Source: G965216745 sp965216745 (GTDB lineage: Bacteria > Pseudomonadota > Alphaproteobacteria > Rickettsiales > Anaplasmataceae). Taken from it: a stretch of 64,000 nt of DNA. Made by a program: the position numbers and the translations under genes. The DNA is taken from the NCBI GenBank assembly GCA_965216745.1, contig OZ244191.1, positions 372,001 to 436,000 of the forward strand. The letters run 5' to 3'. Shown in pieces: positions 45,082-54,046 of the stretch. Below the pieces are notes generated by a model. That model had not been told where the DNA came from and made no database searches. It saw only the letters and a program-made list of their open reading frames with translations. Each line of letters opens with the position of its first letter. Positions within the stretch are counted from its first letter, which is position 1.

Positions 45082-45891
45082 CTATTCTAATATATATTTA
45101 TTGACTACTTTAGAAAAACGCTGGTCACGAAGAGACAAATGCATGTCTAAGATGTTTTCTATAACGCTAATTTTATGTTGTAAAATAGTTTCAGCTATTC
45201 CTTCATCCCATTCTATTCTGCAGTCCATCTCTTCGAAGGTTTGGTCGAACTTGATTTCTATTTTAGAATCGGATTTGATTTCACGCAAGAAATCTTGTAC
45301 GCATTCCTTCATTTTTCTATTGATGGTTACTACTATTCTAGGCTTCGTAGTTACATCGTCTATTATTTTACTCATAAAATTCTTAACAAAGTCTGCATTT
45401 GATATGTTTTTATTAGATAGTTTTTGCCCTATTGATAATGATAGCTTGATGATTGCATTTTTATAATTTTGTGTTCTTGTTTTGTTGTCTTTTCCTAAAG
45501 AAGCAAGAGTTTTTTGTATTTTATTGATGACACTTTTTCGATGACTTAGCTCTATTTCATTTTTGATTTTATTTGATAATTCTTTTATTGCTTTTTCATG
45601 CCCGTTTTTGAAAGCTATTTCGAGTTCTATTTTATGAGATTCTATCGTTATATATTTTGAAACATCGAATTTGGGCTTGATGTTTTCTTGTATGTTCTCA
45701 TTAATTGTCTTGTTATGTTTTGGTTCTGTTTTAGGTGTTTTGAGTACTTTCTTCGTATTGAGAGTTGTGAATTGTTGCTGTTTTTTGACCTGAGTGTTAG
45801 TGCTTAGATCTATTGTTATACCTTCTTCATTGTTTTTAATTTTATGATTCAAGGATGTGAATTTTTTAGTATTGCTGTTCGTTGTTGCCAT
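45082..45891 (-). CDS. fliH: Flagellar assembly protein FliH
   Basis: About 269 residues from the ATG at 45891. The first ~90 residues are disordered and Lys/Thr/Asn-rich. A long helix (IELEIAFKNGHEKAIKELS) follows, and the C-terminal domain RIVVTINRKMKECVQDFL ... FDQTFEEMDCRIEWDEGIAE matches FliH, with the CRIEW segment typical of the alphaproteobacterial form. FliH regulates the export ATPase FliI. Located directly upstream of fliN, the normal alphaproteobacterial neighbour. Confidence 0.8.
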   Translation of the reverse strand: MATTNSNTKKFTSLNHKIKNNEEGITIDLSTNTQVKKQQQFTTLNTKKVLKTPKTEPKHNKTINENIQENIKPKFDVSKYITIESHKIELEIAFKNGHEKAIKELSNKIKNEIELSHRKSVINKIQKTLASLGKDNKTRTQNYKNAIIKLSLSIGQKLSNKNISNADFVKNFMSKIIDDVTTKPRIVVTINRKMKECVQDFLREIKSDSKIEIKFDQTFEEMDCRIEWDEGIAETILQHKISVIENILDMHLSLRDQRFSKVVNKYILE

Positions 45892-46000
45892 AGCTTGGTT
45901 GTATAGCACGATATCGGATTCTATTCAATGGTGTGTTCAATTAATGCCACAAAGTAATGCTGTATTTGTAATAAAAGAGGCACTAAATTGAGAGAATTTG

Positions 46001-46792
46001 TCAGTTTTTATGCTTTTCTATATTCTTTGGTGTTTTGGCTTTGAAACCATTTAAATAAACTACTTCAAAATTTGCTGTATTGGTATTATATAGTGAAAAT
46101 AATTGCTCGTAATCAGACTTTTTTGCTGGTATATTTTTTGTATCAAGGAAATTGCTTTCTGCCATACCTCTTAGGTCTCTGATTAAATTATATACATTGC
46201 TGTATTCTATCAAAATTTCGTTTGAATCTGTTGAGCACATTGTAAATCCTGCGCTGCTCATTAATTTCCCTGCGTTTTTGACTTCAATGCATGGATACAT
46301 TCTATTGATAGCTCTTTCTCCCCATAAGTTATAAGCGGCTTTTTTGAGATCTGATAAAGTAGATGGCCCAAAAACAGTCCCTATGAACATTCCTCCAGGC
46401 TTTAAAATTGATTGAATTTGTCTTATTGTAGATTGCAAGTTATTGATTGAATGCAAATTCATAAAGCTTAAAACTACATCAGTTGTGTTATGTTTTATTG
46501 GTATTTTTTCTTCGCAAGCAACCAAGGTATTGTTACTTTGTGAAGCAATTTGTGCCATTCCAAATGATATGTCTATCTGTATTAATGTTTTGTACTGAAT
46601 GTAGTTTGACAAAACTTTAGAAACTTGACCAGTATGGCATCCTAGATCAACAACTATATCGAATTTCCCTTGGATTCTTTCTAGTCCAATTTCTATAATT
46701 CGTTTTTTCAAGAAAGAATACGATGTTTCAAATTGTTTCGCGTGCCTATCTCTTAGAATTTTTCTTGTTTTTTTATTAAATATAGTCATCAT
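46001..46792 (-). CDS. SAM-dependent methyltransferase, NDUFAF5/BioC-like
   Basis: 263 residues. The opening IFNKKTRKILRDRHAKQFE is the fingerprint of the alphaproteobacterial homologues of mitochondrial NDUFAF5. SAM motif I is VVDLGCHTGQVSKVL, motif II IDISFGMAQIA, motif III LKPGGMFIGTVFG, and LIRDLRGMAESN near 210 is also typical. NDUFAF5 hydroxylates an arginine of a complex I subunit during assembly, so a link with nuoC is plausible. BioC (biotin synthesis) is the other reading; no other biotin gene is present. Confidence 0.78.
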   Translation of the reverse strand: MMTIFNKKTRKILRDRHAKQFETSYSFLKKRIIEIGLERIQGKFDIVVDLGCHTGQVSKVLSNYIQYKTLIQIDISFGMAQIASQSNNTLVACEEKIPIKHNTTDVVLSFMNLHSINNLQSTIRQIQSILKPGGMFIGTVFGPSTLSDLKKAAYNLWGERAINRMYPCIEVKNAGKLMSSAGFTMCSTDSNEILIEYSNVYNLIRDLRGMAESNFLDTKNIPAKKSDYEQLFSLYNTNTANFEVVYLNGFKAKTPKNIEKHKN

Positions 46793-46911
46793 TTTATAGT
46801 TTTACATGCTCTATGTCATACATTTTGATTTTTTAGGAAAAATTAATGGCATAACTTATGCTAAAGAGTAAGTTTTTCTTACCCTTTGTGCAAACATTTT
46901 TGCTTGCTATT

Positions 46912-48012
46912 CTACATGTCTTTTGTAGGATTAAGTCGTTTTTTATTTCGTAATTCTGCAGGTAATTTATCTTCACTGTAAGACTTAATCTGAATGCTTG
47001 CTAAGGAATGGTAGATTTCTTGTGAATCGCTTTGTTTGTTTATATTTTTCACTACTTCCACACCCCCCCGGTTGAATATAGCAATTATCAACTCAACCGA
47101 TCCATTGTGCACAAATCTTATATCTTGGCATGTGTCGCAAACTGATTTCCCAGTAGTAGTTACGTCTTCTATTATGATTACTGATTTGTTTTTTAGTGCG
47201 CTTTTAGTATGCCTAGAAATAGATATGGCCATTTTGCTATTACTGGTTGATGATTGTAATATTTCTGTATTGGAGGTTTTTGTTTGTATTTTATTTGCGT
47301 GTATGAAATTTATTTTCTTATATTTGGATAGATGGTTTAATTTTCTTATTTCTGCCGTCACGGAATTAAAAAAACCTTGAGAAAGGCATGAAGCAATAGG
47401 TGTTGCACTATCTGGCATCCCAAGAAAAACTGCTTCTTGTTCTAAGTTTTTTATGTTTTTCATGAAATTGGAAAAAATGATTGCACATGGAATAGCTATT
47501 TGAGTTATATGCAAGGAATGCTCTGGATCTCGCATGATTTGTGCACATTGTAGATACTGTTGAGAAAACATTCCAGATGATAATTTGAAGATAAAATCTG
47601 TTCCTGAATTTATAATGGTTCTTGACTGTTTAGCTAGTTGAAAAACTAGCAATTTATTTATTTGGCATGCCAATTTCTTCAATTTATCCATCTCATTCAG
47701 GTCATTTATGTCGTTTATTTGCTGATCATTAAGTAAGCATGAATTTAAAGAAGGAAGTAGAGTTTTAAGTTTTGTGCTTATTTTCACAATAGAATTTTGA
47801 TTCTCTAGATTCAATTGTTCCTGATTGTGATGTATTTCTTCTGATGCAAGTTGAGTGACTTTGATTTGGATTATTTTTTTTAATAGATTGACGCTTTCCT
47901 TGATGTCTTCAAAGTCGTATTTCTTGTCGAGCTTGTTTTTTAGTAAATTTATTAAATCTCGATGTTCTGGCTGGAAATTTGATTGTTCTGAGGATAATGA
48001 AAGGTTGTTCAT
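46912..48012 (-). CDS. Orotate phosphoribosyltransferase-like protein with N-terminal extension
   Basis: 366 residues. The C-terminal ~220 hold a type I phosphoribosyltransferase: FKLSSGMFSQQYLQCAQIM (OPRT-like), VFLGMPDSATPIASCLSQG, and the PRPP motif SVIIIEDVTTTGKSV. The first ~135 residues are charged helices (IKESVNLLKKIIQIKVTQLA) and not part of the usual ~210-residue OPRT. The enzyme would join orotate to PRPP in pyrimidine synthesis, but the loop and extension differ enough that another substrate is possible. Upstream the 269-bp gap to psd shows no gene. Confidence 0.7.
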   Translation of the reverse strand: MNNLSLSSEQSNFQPEHRDLINLLKNKLDKKYDFEDIKESVNLLKKIIQIKVTQLASEEIHHNQEQLNLENQNSIVKISTKLKTLLPSLNSCLLNDQQINDINDLNEMDKLKKLACQINKLLVFQLAKQSRTIINSGTDFIFKLSSGMFSQQYLQCAQIMRDPEHSLHITQIAIPCAIIFSNFMKNIKNLEQEAVFLGMPDSATPIASCLSQGFFNSVTAEIRKLNHLSKYKKINFIHANKIQTKTSNTEILQSSTSNSKMAISISRHTKSALKNKSVIIIEDVTTTGKSVCDTCQDIRFVHNGSVELIIAIFNRGGVEVVKNINKQSDSQEIYHSLASIQIKSYSEDKLPAELRNKKRLNPTKDM

Positions 48013-48281
48013 GTGGATGCTTCATAAAAACAAATAAAATGAATCTCTATGCTTAGTGATCATGAGTTTAGTTTTTTTGGATTATGAAGTCAATTCAGAT
48101 TATATAGTGTATGAAACAGTATATATGTTATTTGCTGCAAATGGAAAAAATTTCTAGTTTGCAAGGCTTGAGAATATTTAAATGTTCTTATCTGATGTTT
48201 TTATCATAATATAAAAGAAAAATAATTGCATGTCTTCCTGCATGACTGTAGAATATAAAATATGTTTTATAATTTTATTGT

Positions 48282-49028
48282 TTGTTTTTTGAAGTGATTT
48301 TTGATTCCATACACCCTATACATAAAGCTGGTTATAAATATATAGCTGTAGCACTGTGTTCTTCTTCTGTTGCCTTTGCTTATTCTTGGGGTTTGGGTTC
48401 ATTTTGCCTTTTGGCCACAATTGTTATGGCTTATTTTTTCAGAGATCCGCGAAGATCTTTCCCTAAGAACTTAGATTCTGTGATAATTTCTCCTGCAGAT
48501 GGTATTATATCCAGCATAGAAACTGTTCCTTCTATACACGATCCCGAAATAAATGTGTTTAGAATTGCAATTAGGATGACAATAATGGATGTTCATATTA
48601 ACAGATGTCCAATGAATGGTCGTATTATAAAATCCAACTATTGCCCTGGACGAATAGTAGTGCCAGCTTCGGGAGGGTCTACTAGCAGGAATGAGAGAAT
48701 GGAGCTTACTTTGGAGTCTAGCAGCGGCTACGTAACTTCTGTGGTTCAGATTGCAGGATTCATTGCGCGTAGAGTTGTATGTTATGTAGAGGATGGGGAT
48801 TTCGTTCAAGCAGGATACCGTTTTGGTTTGATCAAATTTAGCAGTCGAGTTGATGTCTATCTTCCTTATGGTATTAGTCCACAAGTTCGCCCTGGTCAAA
48901 CAATGGTTGGTGCTGAAACTATAATGGCTTATCTTCCTGAATCTCATGATGAATCTTTAAGATCTTCTATATCTTGTGATGATGATTCTGAAAACGATGA
49001 CTTATTGCAAGAAAGTAACAACATATAA
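48282..49028 (+). CDS. psd: Phosphatidylserine decarboxylase proenzyme (short type)
   Basis: 248 residues from a TTG start (GTG at 48294 is an alternative). DSIHPIHKAGYKYIA at the start and one or two membrane helices (about 25-60) are followed by ISPADGIISSIETVPS, the MTIMDVHINRCPMNGRI site, and the C-terminal IKFSSRVDVYLPYG. In this family the last motif is normally IKFGSRVDVYLP, and self-cleavage occurs between Gly and Ser, leaving a pyruvoyl group. Here the Gly is Ser. The enzyme makes phosphatidylethanolamine. pssA, the usual neighbour, is absent. The acidic C-terminal tail of about 25 residues is extra. Confidence 0.88.
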   Translation: MFFEVIFDSIHPIHKAGYKYIAVALCSSSVAFAYSWGLGSFCLLATIVMAYFFRDPRRSFPKNLDSVIISPADGIISSIETVPSIHDPEINVFRIAIRMTIMDVHINRCPMNGRIIKSNYCPGRIVVPASGGSTSRNERMELTLESSSGYVTSVVQIAGFIARRVVCYVEDGDFVQAGYRFGLIKFSSRVDVYLPYGISPQVRPGQTMVGAETIMAYLPESHDESLRSSISCDDDSENDDLLQESNNI

Positions 49029-49186
49029 CCATAAACCGAGTCTATGAGAATTAGTTTCTTGATTGATTTTATTGCTAAAATTCGGCTTTATTAATTAAAT
49101 AGTTCAAGTTTGTTGCTTCTGCTTCCATAGATTATTAATATCTTTGCTGTATCATTTTAGCAGTTAATGTTTCTGTTATTATTTAT

Positions 49187-50071
49187 ATGTCTACGATCTA
49201 TTCAGATTTTTCTATCATAGATGTTTCTAAACATTGCATTGAGTTTAAATGTTCTCCATTACAGTCTAAAGAATTTGTGTCACGTTTTTCTTTTTCGAAT
49301 AACTCTGAAGTTTTTAAAACTGGAATATTTGATTCCGTGGTTAACATTACATTGCACGATTCAAGTATTGCTTTGATAAAAAAGAGTGGTTTTTTTTATC
49401 ATGAAATAATAGATTTTATATCGGCATCTAAGCATGTATTAAATATTTCTGAAACAGCAAGAAATGATTTTCTATCAAAAAGTTTCGATATATTCAATCA
49501 TGACCCTAACATGGGTGTATATGGATTCTATGAATCCAAAATATCCATTTGTCTTTCTATTGCAGATGAATGCTACATTGTTGATTTTCTGTTAAAATAT
49601 ATACAAAATGTAGAGAAAGAATTTTTTTCTGAGCTTGAACAAAAAGTATTTTCTTATTGTAACGATGGACTCCTTTTTTTAATCCCTTCTGAAAATACTG
49701 TTGAAAATATTGTTAGAACTTTGGTCGATTTATTGTTAAAATATGATTACATAGATAAATCCTGTTATACTAAATTAATTGAGAATTACTCTGGTTTGAT
49801 ATTGAAAAATATGCTTATTCTAGAGTTAGAGAGACTTAGTTCCGTTCTTAGCAGTCATAAATACACTTCGCTTCCAGAGTCATTTAAAGATGCTTATAAT
49901 GTATTAAAGCATATAGAAGATATGTCTTCAGGAATGGAATACTCTAATAAAGATAGAAAAAGCTTAATATACAATTTACGTGAGGTTCAGAATAAATTGC
50001 GTGGATATCCTGAAATTTTTTTGCAAGGAATTTCTAGAATTACTAATTCTTTTGAAGAAATTGCAAGTTAA
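49187..50071 (+). CDS. Hypothetical protein upstream of dnaB
   Basis: 294 residues, no signal peptide or membrane helix; soluble, with probable helices in the C-terminal half (SVLSSHKYTSLPESFKDAY, DRKSLIYNLREVQNKLRG). I recognise no domain. It begins with an ATG and lies 69 bases before dnaB on the same strand. The N-terminal part alternates short hydrophobic strands with polar residues, suggesting a beta-rich domain. Function unknown. Confidence 0.7.
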   Translation: MSTIYSDFSIIDVSKHCIEFKCSPLQSKEFVSRFSFSNNSEVFKTGIFDSVVNITLHDSSIALIKKSGFFYHEIIDFISASKHVLNISETARNDFLSKSFDIFNHDPNMGVYGFYESKISICLSIADECYIVDFLLKYIQNVEKEFFSELEQKVFSYCNDGLLFLIPSENTVENIVRTLVDLLLKYDYIDKSCYTKLIENYSGLILKNMLILELERLSSVLSSHKYTSLPESFKDAYNVLKHIEDMSSGMEYSNKDRKSLIYNLREVQNKLRGYPEIFLQGISRITNSFEEIAS

Positions 50072-50140
50072 TTCCTACATTTCAAAAGCATTTGACCTGA
50101 AAAGTTGATTTTATTGTTTTAGTATAGTTAATATTAACAC

Positions 50141-51553
50141 ATGAATACTGTTTCAGATACACAAAGAGATCTTCCTTATAATCTTGAGGCTGAGCAGCTT
50201 CTTTTGGGCTCAATGATAATAAACAATAATGTGTATTATATTATTGAAGAGATAATAAATACAGATTCATTTCATCTTGGTATACATAGAAAAATATTTG
50301 ATGCCATTTGTGGTTTTAGAAACAGGGACATAGTTGCTACTCCTGTGACTTTGAAAAATATGCTTGAAGATCAATTAGCAGATGTTGGTGGTTCTGATTA
50401 TCTTGTATTGCTTGCAAGTAAAGCTAGCATAGTCATTGATGTATTAAGTTTGGCTAAAATTATTTCCGAGCTTAGCCTTAGAAGAAAGCTCATCAAGATA
50501 GGCGAATCAATAGTAAACAATGCTTTTGATGATGTTTTGGAAATTGACCCTATTCAACAAATAGCTGAGGCTGAGAAGCATCTATATAACATTTCTCAGT
50601 ACAATGATAAGGGTAGGGTTTTCACAATTGCTGAATCGGTTGATAAGGCTGTTAGTGATGCAAAAATTGCTGCTGATAACAAGGATTCTGTTATAGGTGT
50701 ACCAACGGATTTTATTGATTTAGATAGATTGCTTGCTGGTCTTCATAAATCTGATTTAATTATCTTAGCAGCTAGACCTTCAATGGGGAAGACGGCATTA
50801 TCTGTTAACATAGCTGTCAATGCTGCAAAACACTTTAAGCAAAAAGATTTGGGGTGTGTGGCTTTCTTTTCATTAGAAATGTCATCAGACCAGCTTGCGA
50901 TGCGTATTTTATCTATGGAAACTGGTATTAATTCTTCTAAAATCAGGACCGGAATGATGAATTCTGAAGATTTTAAATCAATGATGAAGAGTGCGGGAGA
51001 TATAAAAAAATTACCCATTATAATTGATGATACTGCGTCTTTATCCATAACTCATTTGCGTTCTAGGGTAAGAAGACTTTGTCGTGTTCATAATATAACT
51101 CTGGTTTTAATAGATTATCTTCAACTTTTACATGGTTCAAAGAAATATTCAGATAGCAATAGGGTGCAAGAAGTTTCGGAGGTTACTCAAGGGCTTAAAT
51201 CTATAGCAAAGGAGATGTATGTCCCAGTTGTGGCGCTTTCTCAGTTGTCTCGTTCTGTGGAACAAAGAGATGATAAAAGACCTCAGTTGTCTGATCTTAG
51301 AGATTCAGGAAGTATTGAGCAAGATGCAGATGTGGTTATTTTTATATATAGAGAAGCTTATTATCTGATGCGTCAACAACCTGCTGAGGGCACTGATCAA
51401 CATATCGAGTGGCAACATAAAATGGAAAAAGTTAGGAACAGATGTGATTTGATTGTTGCCAAGCAAAGGAATGGTCCAATTGGAAATGTAAAGCTTCACT
51501 TTGATATTAGTACTACAAGGTTTTCTAATATAGCTGAGTATTATAATTCATAA
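50141..51553 (+). CDS. dnaB: Replicative DNA helicase DnaB
   Basis: 470 residues. The N-terminal DnaB domain opens LPYNLEAEQLLLGSMIINN and the RecA-like domain has Walker A AARPSMGKTALSVNIA. FFSLEMSSDQLAMRILS, LVLIDYLQLLHG (Walker B), SQLSRSVEQRDDKRPQLSDL and FIYREAYYL follow. The sensor/arginine-finger region NGPIGNVKLHFD is intact. It unwinds the replication fork as a hexamer. No intein. The 266-bp gap before ftsA shows no gene. Confidence 0.97.
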   Translation: MNTVSDTQRDLPYNLEAEQLLLGSMIINNNVYYIIEEIINTDSFHLGIHRKIFDAICGFRNRDIVATPVTLKNMLEDQLADVGGSDYLVLLASKASIVIDVLSLAKIISELSLRRKLIKIGESIVNNAFDDVLEIDPIQQIAEAEKHLYNISQYNDKGRVFTIAESVDKAVSDAKIAADNKDSVIGVPTDFIDLDRLLAGLHKSDLIILAARPSMGKTALSVNIAVNAAKHFKQKDLGCVAFFSLEMSSDQLAMRILSMETGINSSKIRTGMMNSEDFKSMMKSAGDIKKLPIIIDDTASLSITHLRSRVRRLCRVHNITLVLIDYLQLLHGSKKYSDSNRVQEVSEVTQGLKSIAKEMYVPVVALSQLSRSVEQRDDKRPQLSDLRDSGSIEQDADVVIFIYREAYYLMRQQPAEGTDQHIEWQHKMEKVRNRCDLIVAKQRNGPIGNVKLHFDISTTRFSNIAEYYNS

Positions 51554-51819
51554 TAAATCTTGGGTTTTATTTGTTGTGGCGCTTCAAGCTTCAAAATTAA
51601 TTTTAAATTTATAAGTTCCTATTATCCTGGATTTTCACAAAAGATTTTCACTATCTTTCAACAAATGTTTAATTGATTTTTTTTTGCTATTAGAGACTTG
51701 CAAATAATTCAATGATTGTCCATTGGGAATGCCGGTTTATTGTTATGTTATGCGCTCGACATTTTATAAACGGAAATGTATATTTGAATAATGTTTGTAA
51801 TTTCTTCTTTTTTATATGT

Positions 51820-53025
51820 ATGCGATCTGTTGTAATTACTAAGCCAAAATCTGCTACATTTGCGGTATTGGATGTAGGTACGACTAAAGTTGTCTGTATA
51901 ATAGCTAAGCGCAATGTCAATAACTCAATACAGGTTCTTGGTTTAAGCTATAAAGAGTCATATGGTATAAAAGGAGGCGCTATAATGAGCGTCAAAAATG
52001 CTAGTGCAAGTATAATTTCCGCTGTTGAAGAGGCTGAAAGATCTTCTGGACATAACATAGATCAAATTTACGTTTCTGTTGCTGGGTGCAATGTATGTTC
52101 AAGAATAATAGAGGCTACCGCTTTTGGTAGTAGTAGGAATATTTCTGCGAATGATGTACATAGAATGATATCTTCATCGATGGATAGGATAGAGGACGAT
52201 AATGTTGTTATGCACAATATACCTATAGGTTATGTGCTAGATGAAATTGATGGCATTAGCAATCCTTTAGGGATGTATGGGTCTTCATTGCGCTCTAACA
52301 TTAACTTTGTTACTGCTTCCAAAACTGCGTTGTTCAATCTGCAGCACTGCATAACTCAATGTCCCATGCATATGAATGGTGTGGGATTTTCTGCTTTTGC
52401 TTCTGGTTTGTCGTGCCTGGATGAAAGCGAGATGGATATTGGTTCTGTGATTCTAGATATAGGTGGTGGTACCACATCAATTGCTTTGTTTAGGAATGGT
52501 TCCTTGGTGTATGCTGATACGGTTCCTGTAGGAGGATTACATATTACAAAAGATATATCATGTGCCTTCAGTGTATCCACAGATATTGCAGAGAGATTGA
52601 AAAATATACATGGAGGAGCGGTTTTAACATCTTCTGATGTCAATGATTATATAGAGTTAGATGATAAAGATATAGATGCAAGACTTTCTAGATCTTCTTT
52701 AGTAGAAATAATTAGGCCACGAGTAGAAGAAATCATGGAAATGTCACTTGATAAACTCAAAGGAAAATCTTTTAGTAAAATGATCATTACTGGCGGCACT
52801 AGCCAGATTCACAATATTAAAGAATTGGCTGGTTATATGATGAATTGCCAAGTCAGGTTAGGAGTTCCCATAAAGCTAGAAGGAATAAAATCTGCTCCCC
52901 ATCCTTCAATGTCAGCTGCTATAGGAATGGTGATTATGGTGGCTGACTCTTTTGACAATCCTCTTGCTTCTTCTCCCAAAAAAAAATACCTACATAAAAT
53001 ATTTGATTGGATGAGGATGAGTTGA
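51820..53025 (+). CDS. ftsA: Cell division protein FtsA
   Basis: About 401 residues from the ATG at 51820; the frame is open for 36 more codons upstream but these look noncoding. Actin-like ATPase motifs are FAVLDVGTTKVVCIIAKRN at the N-terminus, VILDIGGGTTSIALFRNGSL in the middle and MIITGGTSQIHNIKELA near the end, with SHDS2-like domain 1C around SVAGCNVCSRIIEATAFG. The C-terminus KIFDWMRMS is the membrane-targeting amphipathic helix. FtsA tethers FtsZ to the membrane. ftsZ and ftsQ are not adjacent. Confidence 0.94.
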   Translation: MRSVVITKPKSATFAVLDVGTTKVVCIIAKRNVNNSIQVLGLSYKESYGIKGGAIMSVKNASASIISAVEEAERSSGHNIDQIYVSVAGCNVCSRIIEATAFGSSRNISANDVHRMISSSMDRIEDDNVVMHNIPIGYVLDEIDGISNPLGMYGSSLRSNINFVTASKTALFNLQHCITQCPMHMNGVGFSAFASGLSCLDESEMDIGSVILDIGGGTTSIALFRNGSLVYADTVPVGGLHITKDISCAFSVSTDIAERLKNIHGGAVLTSSDVNDYIELDDKDIDARLSRSSLVEIIRPRVEEIMEMSLDKLKGKSFSKMIITGGTSQIHNIKELAGYMMNCQVRLGVPIKLEGIKSAPHPSMSAAIGMVIMVADSFDNPLASSPKKKYLHKIFDWMRMS

Positions 53026-53200
53026 ATCTTTGTAATCGGAATAATGAAGCTATGTAACTCTTATTCATGGCATTTTTTGTTACGGTTGAAACTCTTTTTT
53101 TTTTGTTTCAATTTGATTTCCATGATTACATTTTATAAAATGCTGACATTTTTCTTTTTTGCATGATATATTGCAATGGATTGTAAATTGGGTGTAATAT

Positions 53201-54007
53201 ATGTCATATAGCTCTATTAAGGATCAGTTGACCTCATTGACTAGGTGCTGTTTATTTAAATTTAAAATGGGTGGCAGCTTGGGCCTAACTGAGTATCATA
53301 ATAATATATACTTAGATGATCTGCTATACCATTCTGGTGCAGTATTAAGTACTAGTGCTGTTGAATTAGACGATTCCTTATCAGCAGATAATTTTGAAAT
53401 TAGCGGTGCTTTGACTAGTGATTTTATTTCTCAGGAAGATTTGTTGGCAGGCAAATATGATTATTGTTATATAGAATTGTTTATGGTCGACTATAATGAT
53501 AAAAGTTTGCGCTATCGTTTGTCTAGCGGTCATATTGGAAAAATCAGCATAAAAGATGGAGCTTTTAAGGCTGAAGTTAACAGTGTTGCCGCTAGCGCTG
53601 ATAATTCAATAATTGAGATATTTAGTCCAACTTGTAGAGCGTCTTTTTGCGATGAAAGATGTAAATTGAATTCTGATGAATTTTCTTCCATAGGCAAAAT
53701 CACTGAAATTATTGACGATAGATCCTTTGTGGATGTTTCTTGCAAAAGGCCCTTTGGGTATTATGAATATGGTAAGATAAAGTTTGATTCTGGCCGAAAC
53801 AAAGGATTTGTGCTTGATGTTAGGAACAATATTGACAATCGTCTGTTTCTCTGTGTTAGTTCTCCATATGAAATGAAAATTGGAGATAAGTATACTATAA
53901 CTGCTGGGTGTGATAAATTGTTTAAAACATGTAAGAATAAATTCAACAATGCTAAAAATTTCAGAGGAGAGCCTCATATTCCCAATGTGAAGCTTACTAT
54001 AAATTGA
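53201..54007 (+). CDS. DUF2163 / phage BR0599-type protein (gene transfer agent tail-region gene)
   Basis: 268 residues. The pattern CCLFKFKMGGSLGLTEYHNN, then LYHSGAVLSTSAVELDDSLS, LLAGKYDYCYIELFMVDYND, SPTCRASFCDERCKLN and a final CDKLFKTCKNKFNNAKNFRG is that of the DUF2163 family, which corresponds to the gp13-like tail/hub gene of the Rhodobacter capsulatus gene transfer agent. The cysteine-rich CRASFCDERC and TCKNKFNN segments are characteristic. No neighbouring tail genes exist here, so it is a lone member of a scattered cluster, like the terminase at 43.3 kb. Confidence 0.82.
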   Translation: MSYSSIKDQLTSLTRCCLFKFKMGGSLGLTEYHNNIYLDDLLYHSGAVLSTSAVELDDSLSADNFEISGALTSDFISQEDLLAGKYDYCYIELFMVDYNDKSLRYRLSSGHIGKISIKDGAFKAEVNSVAASADNSIIEIFSPTCRASFCDERCKLNSDEFSSIGKITEIIDDRSFVDVSCKRPFGYYEYGKIKFDSGRNKGFVLDVRNNIDNRLFLCVSSPYEMKIGDKYTITAGCDKLFKTCKNKFNNAKNFRGEPHIPNVKLTIN

Positions 54008-54046
54008 TTTCAGTTATCGCCTTATCTCAAATATTGTATTGACATT

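Noticed and set aside
51712..51819. N-terminal extension of ftsA
   Set aside because: The 36 extra residues are Cys/Phe-rich and unlike FtsA; the ATG at 51820 gives the family start.
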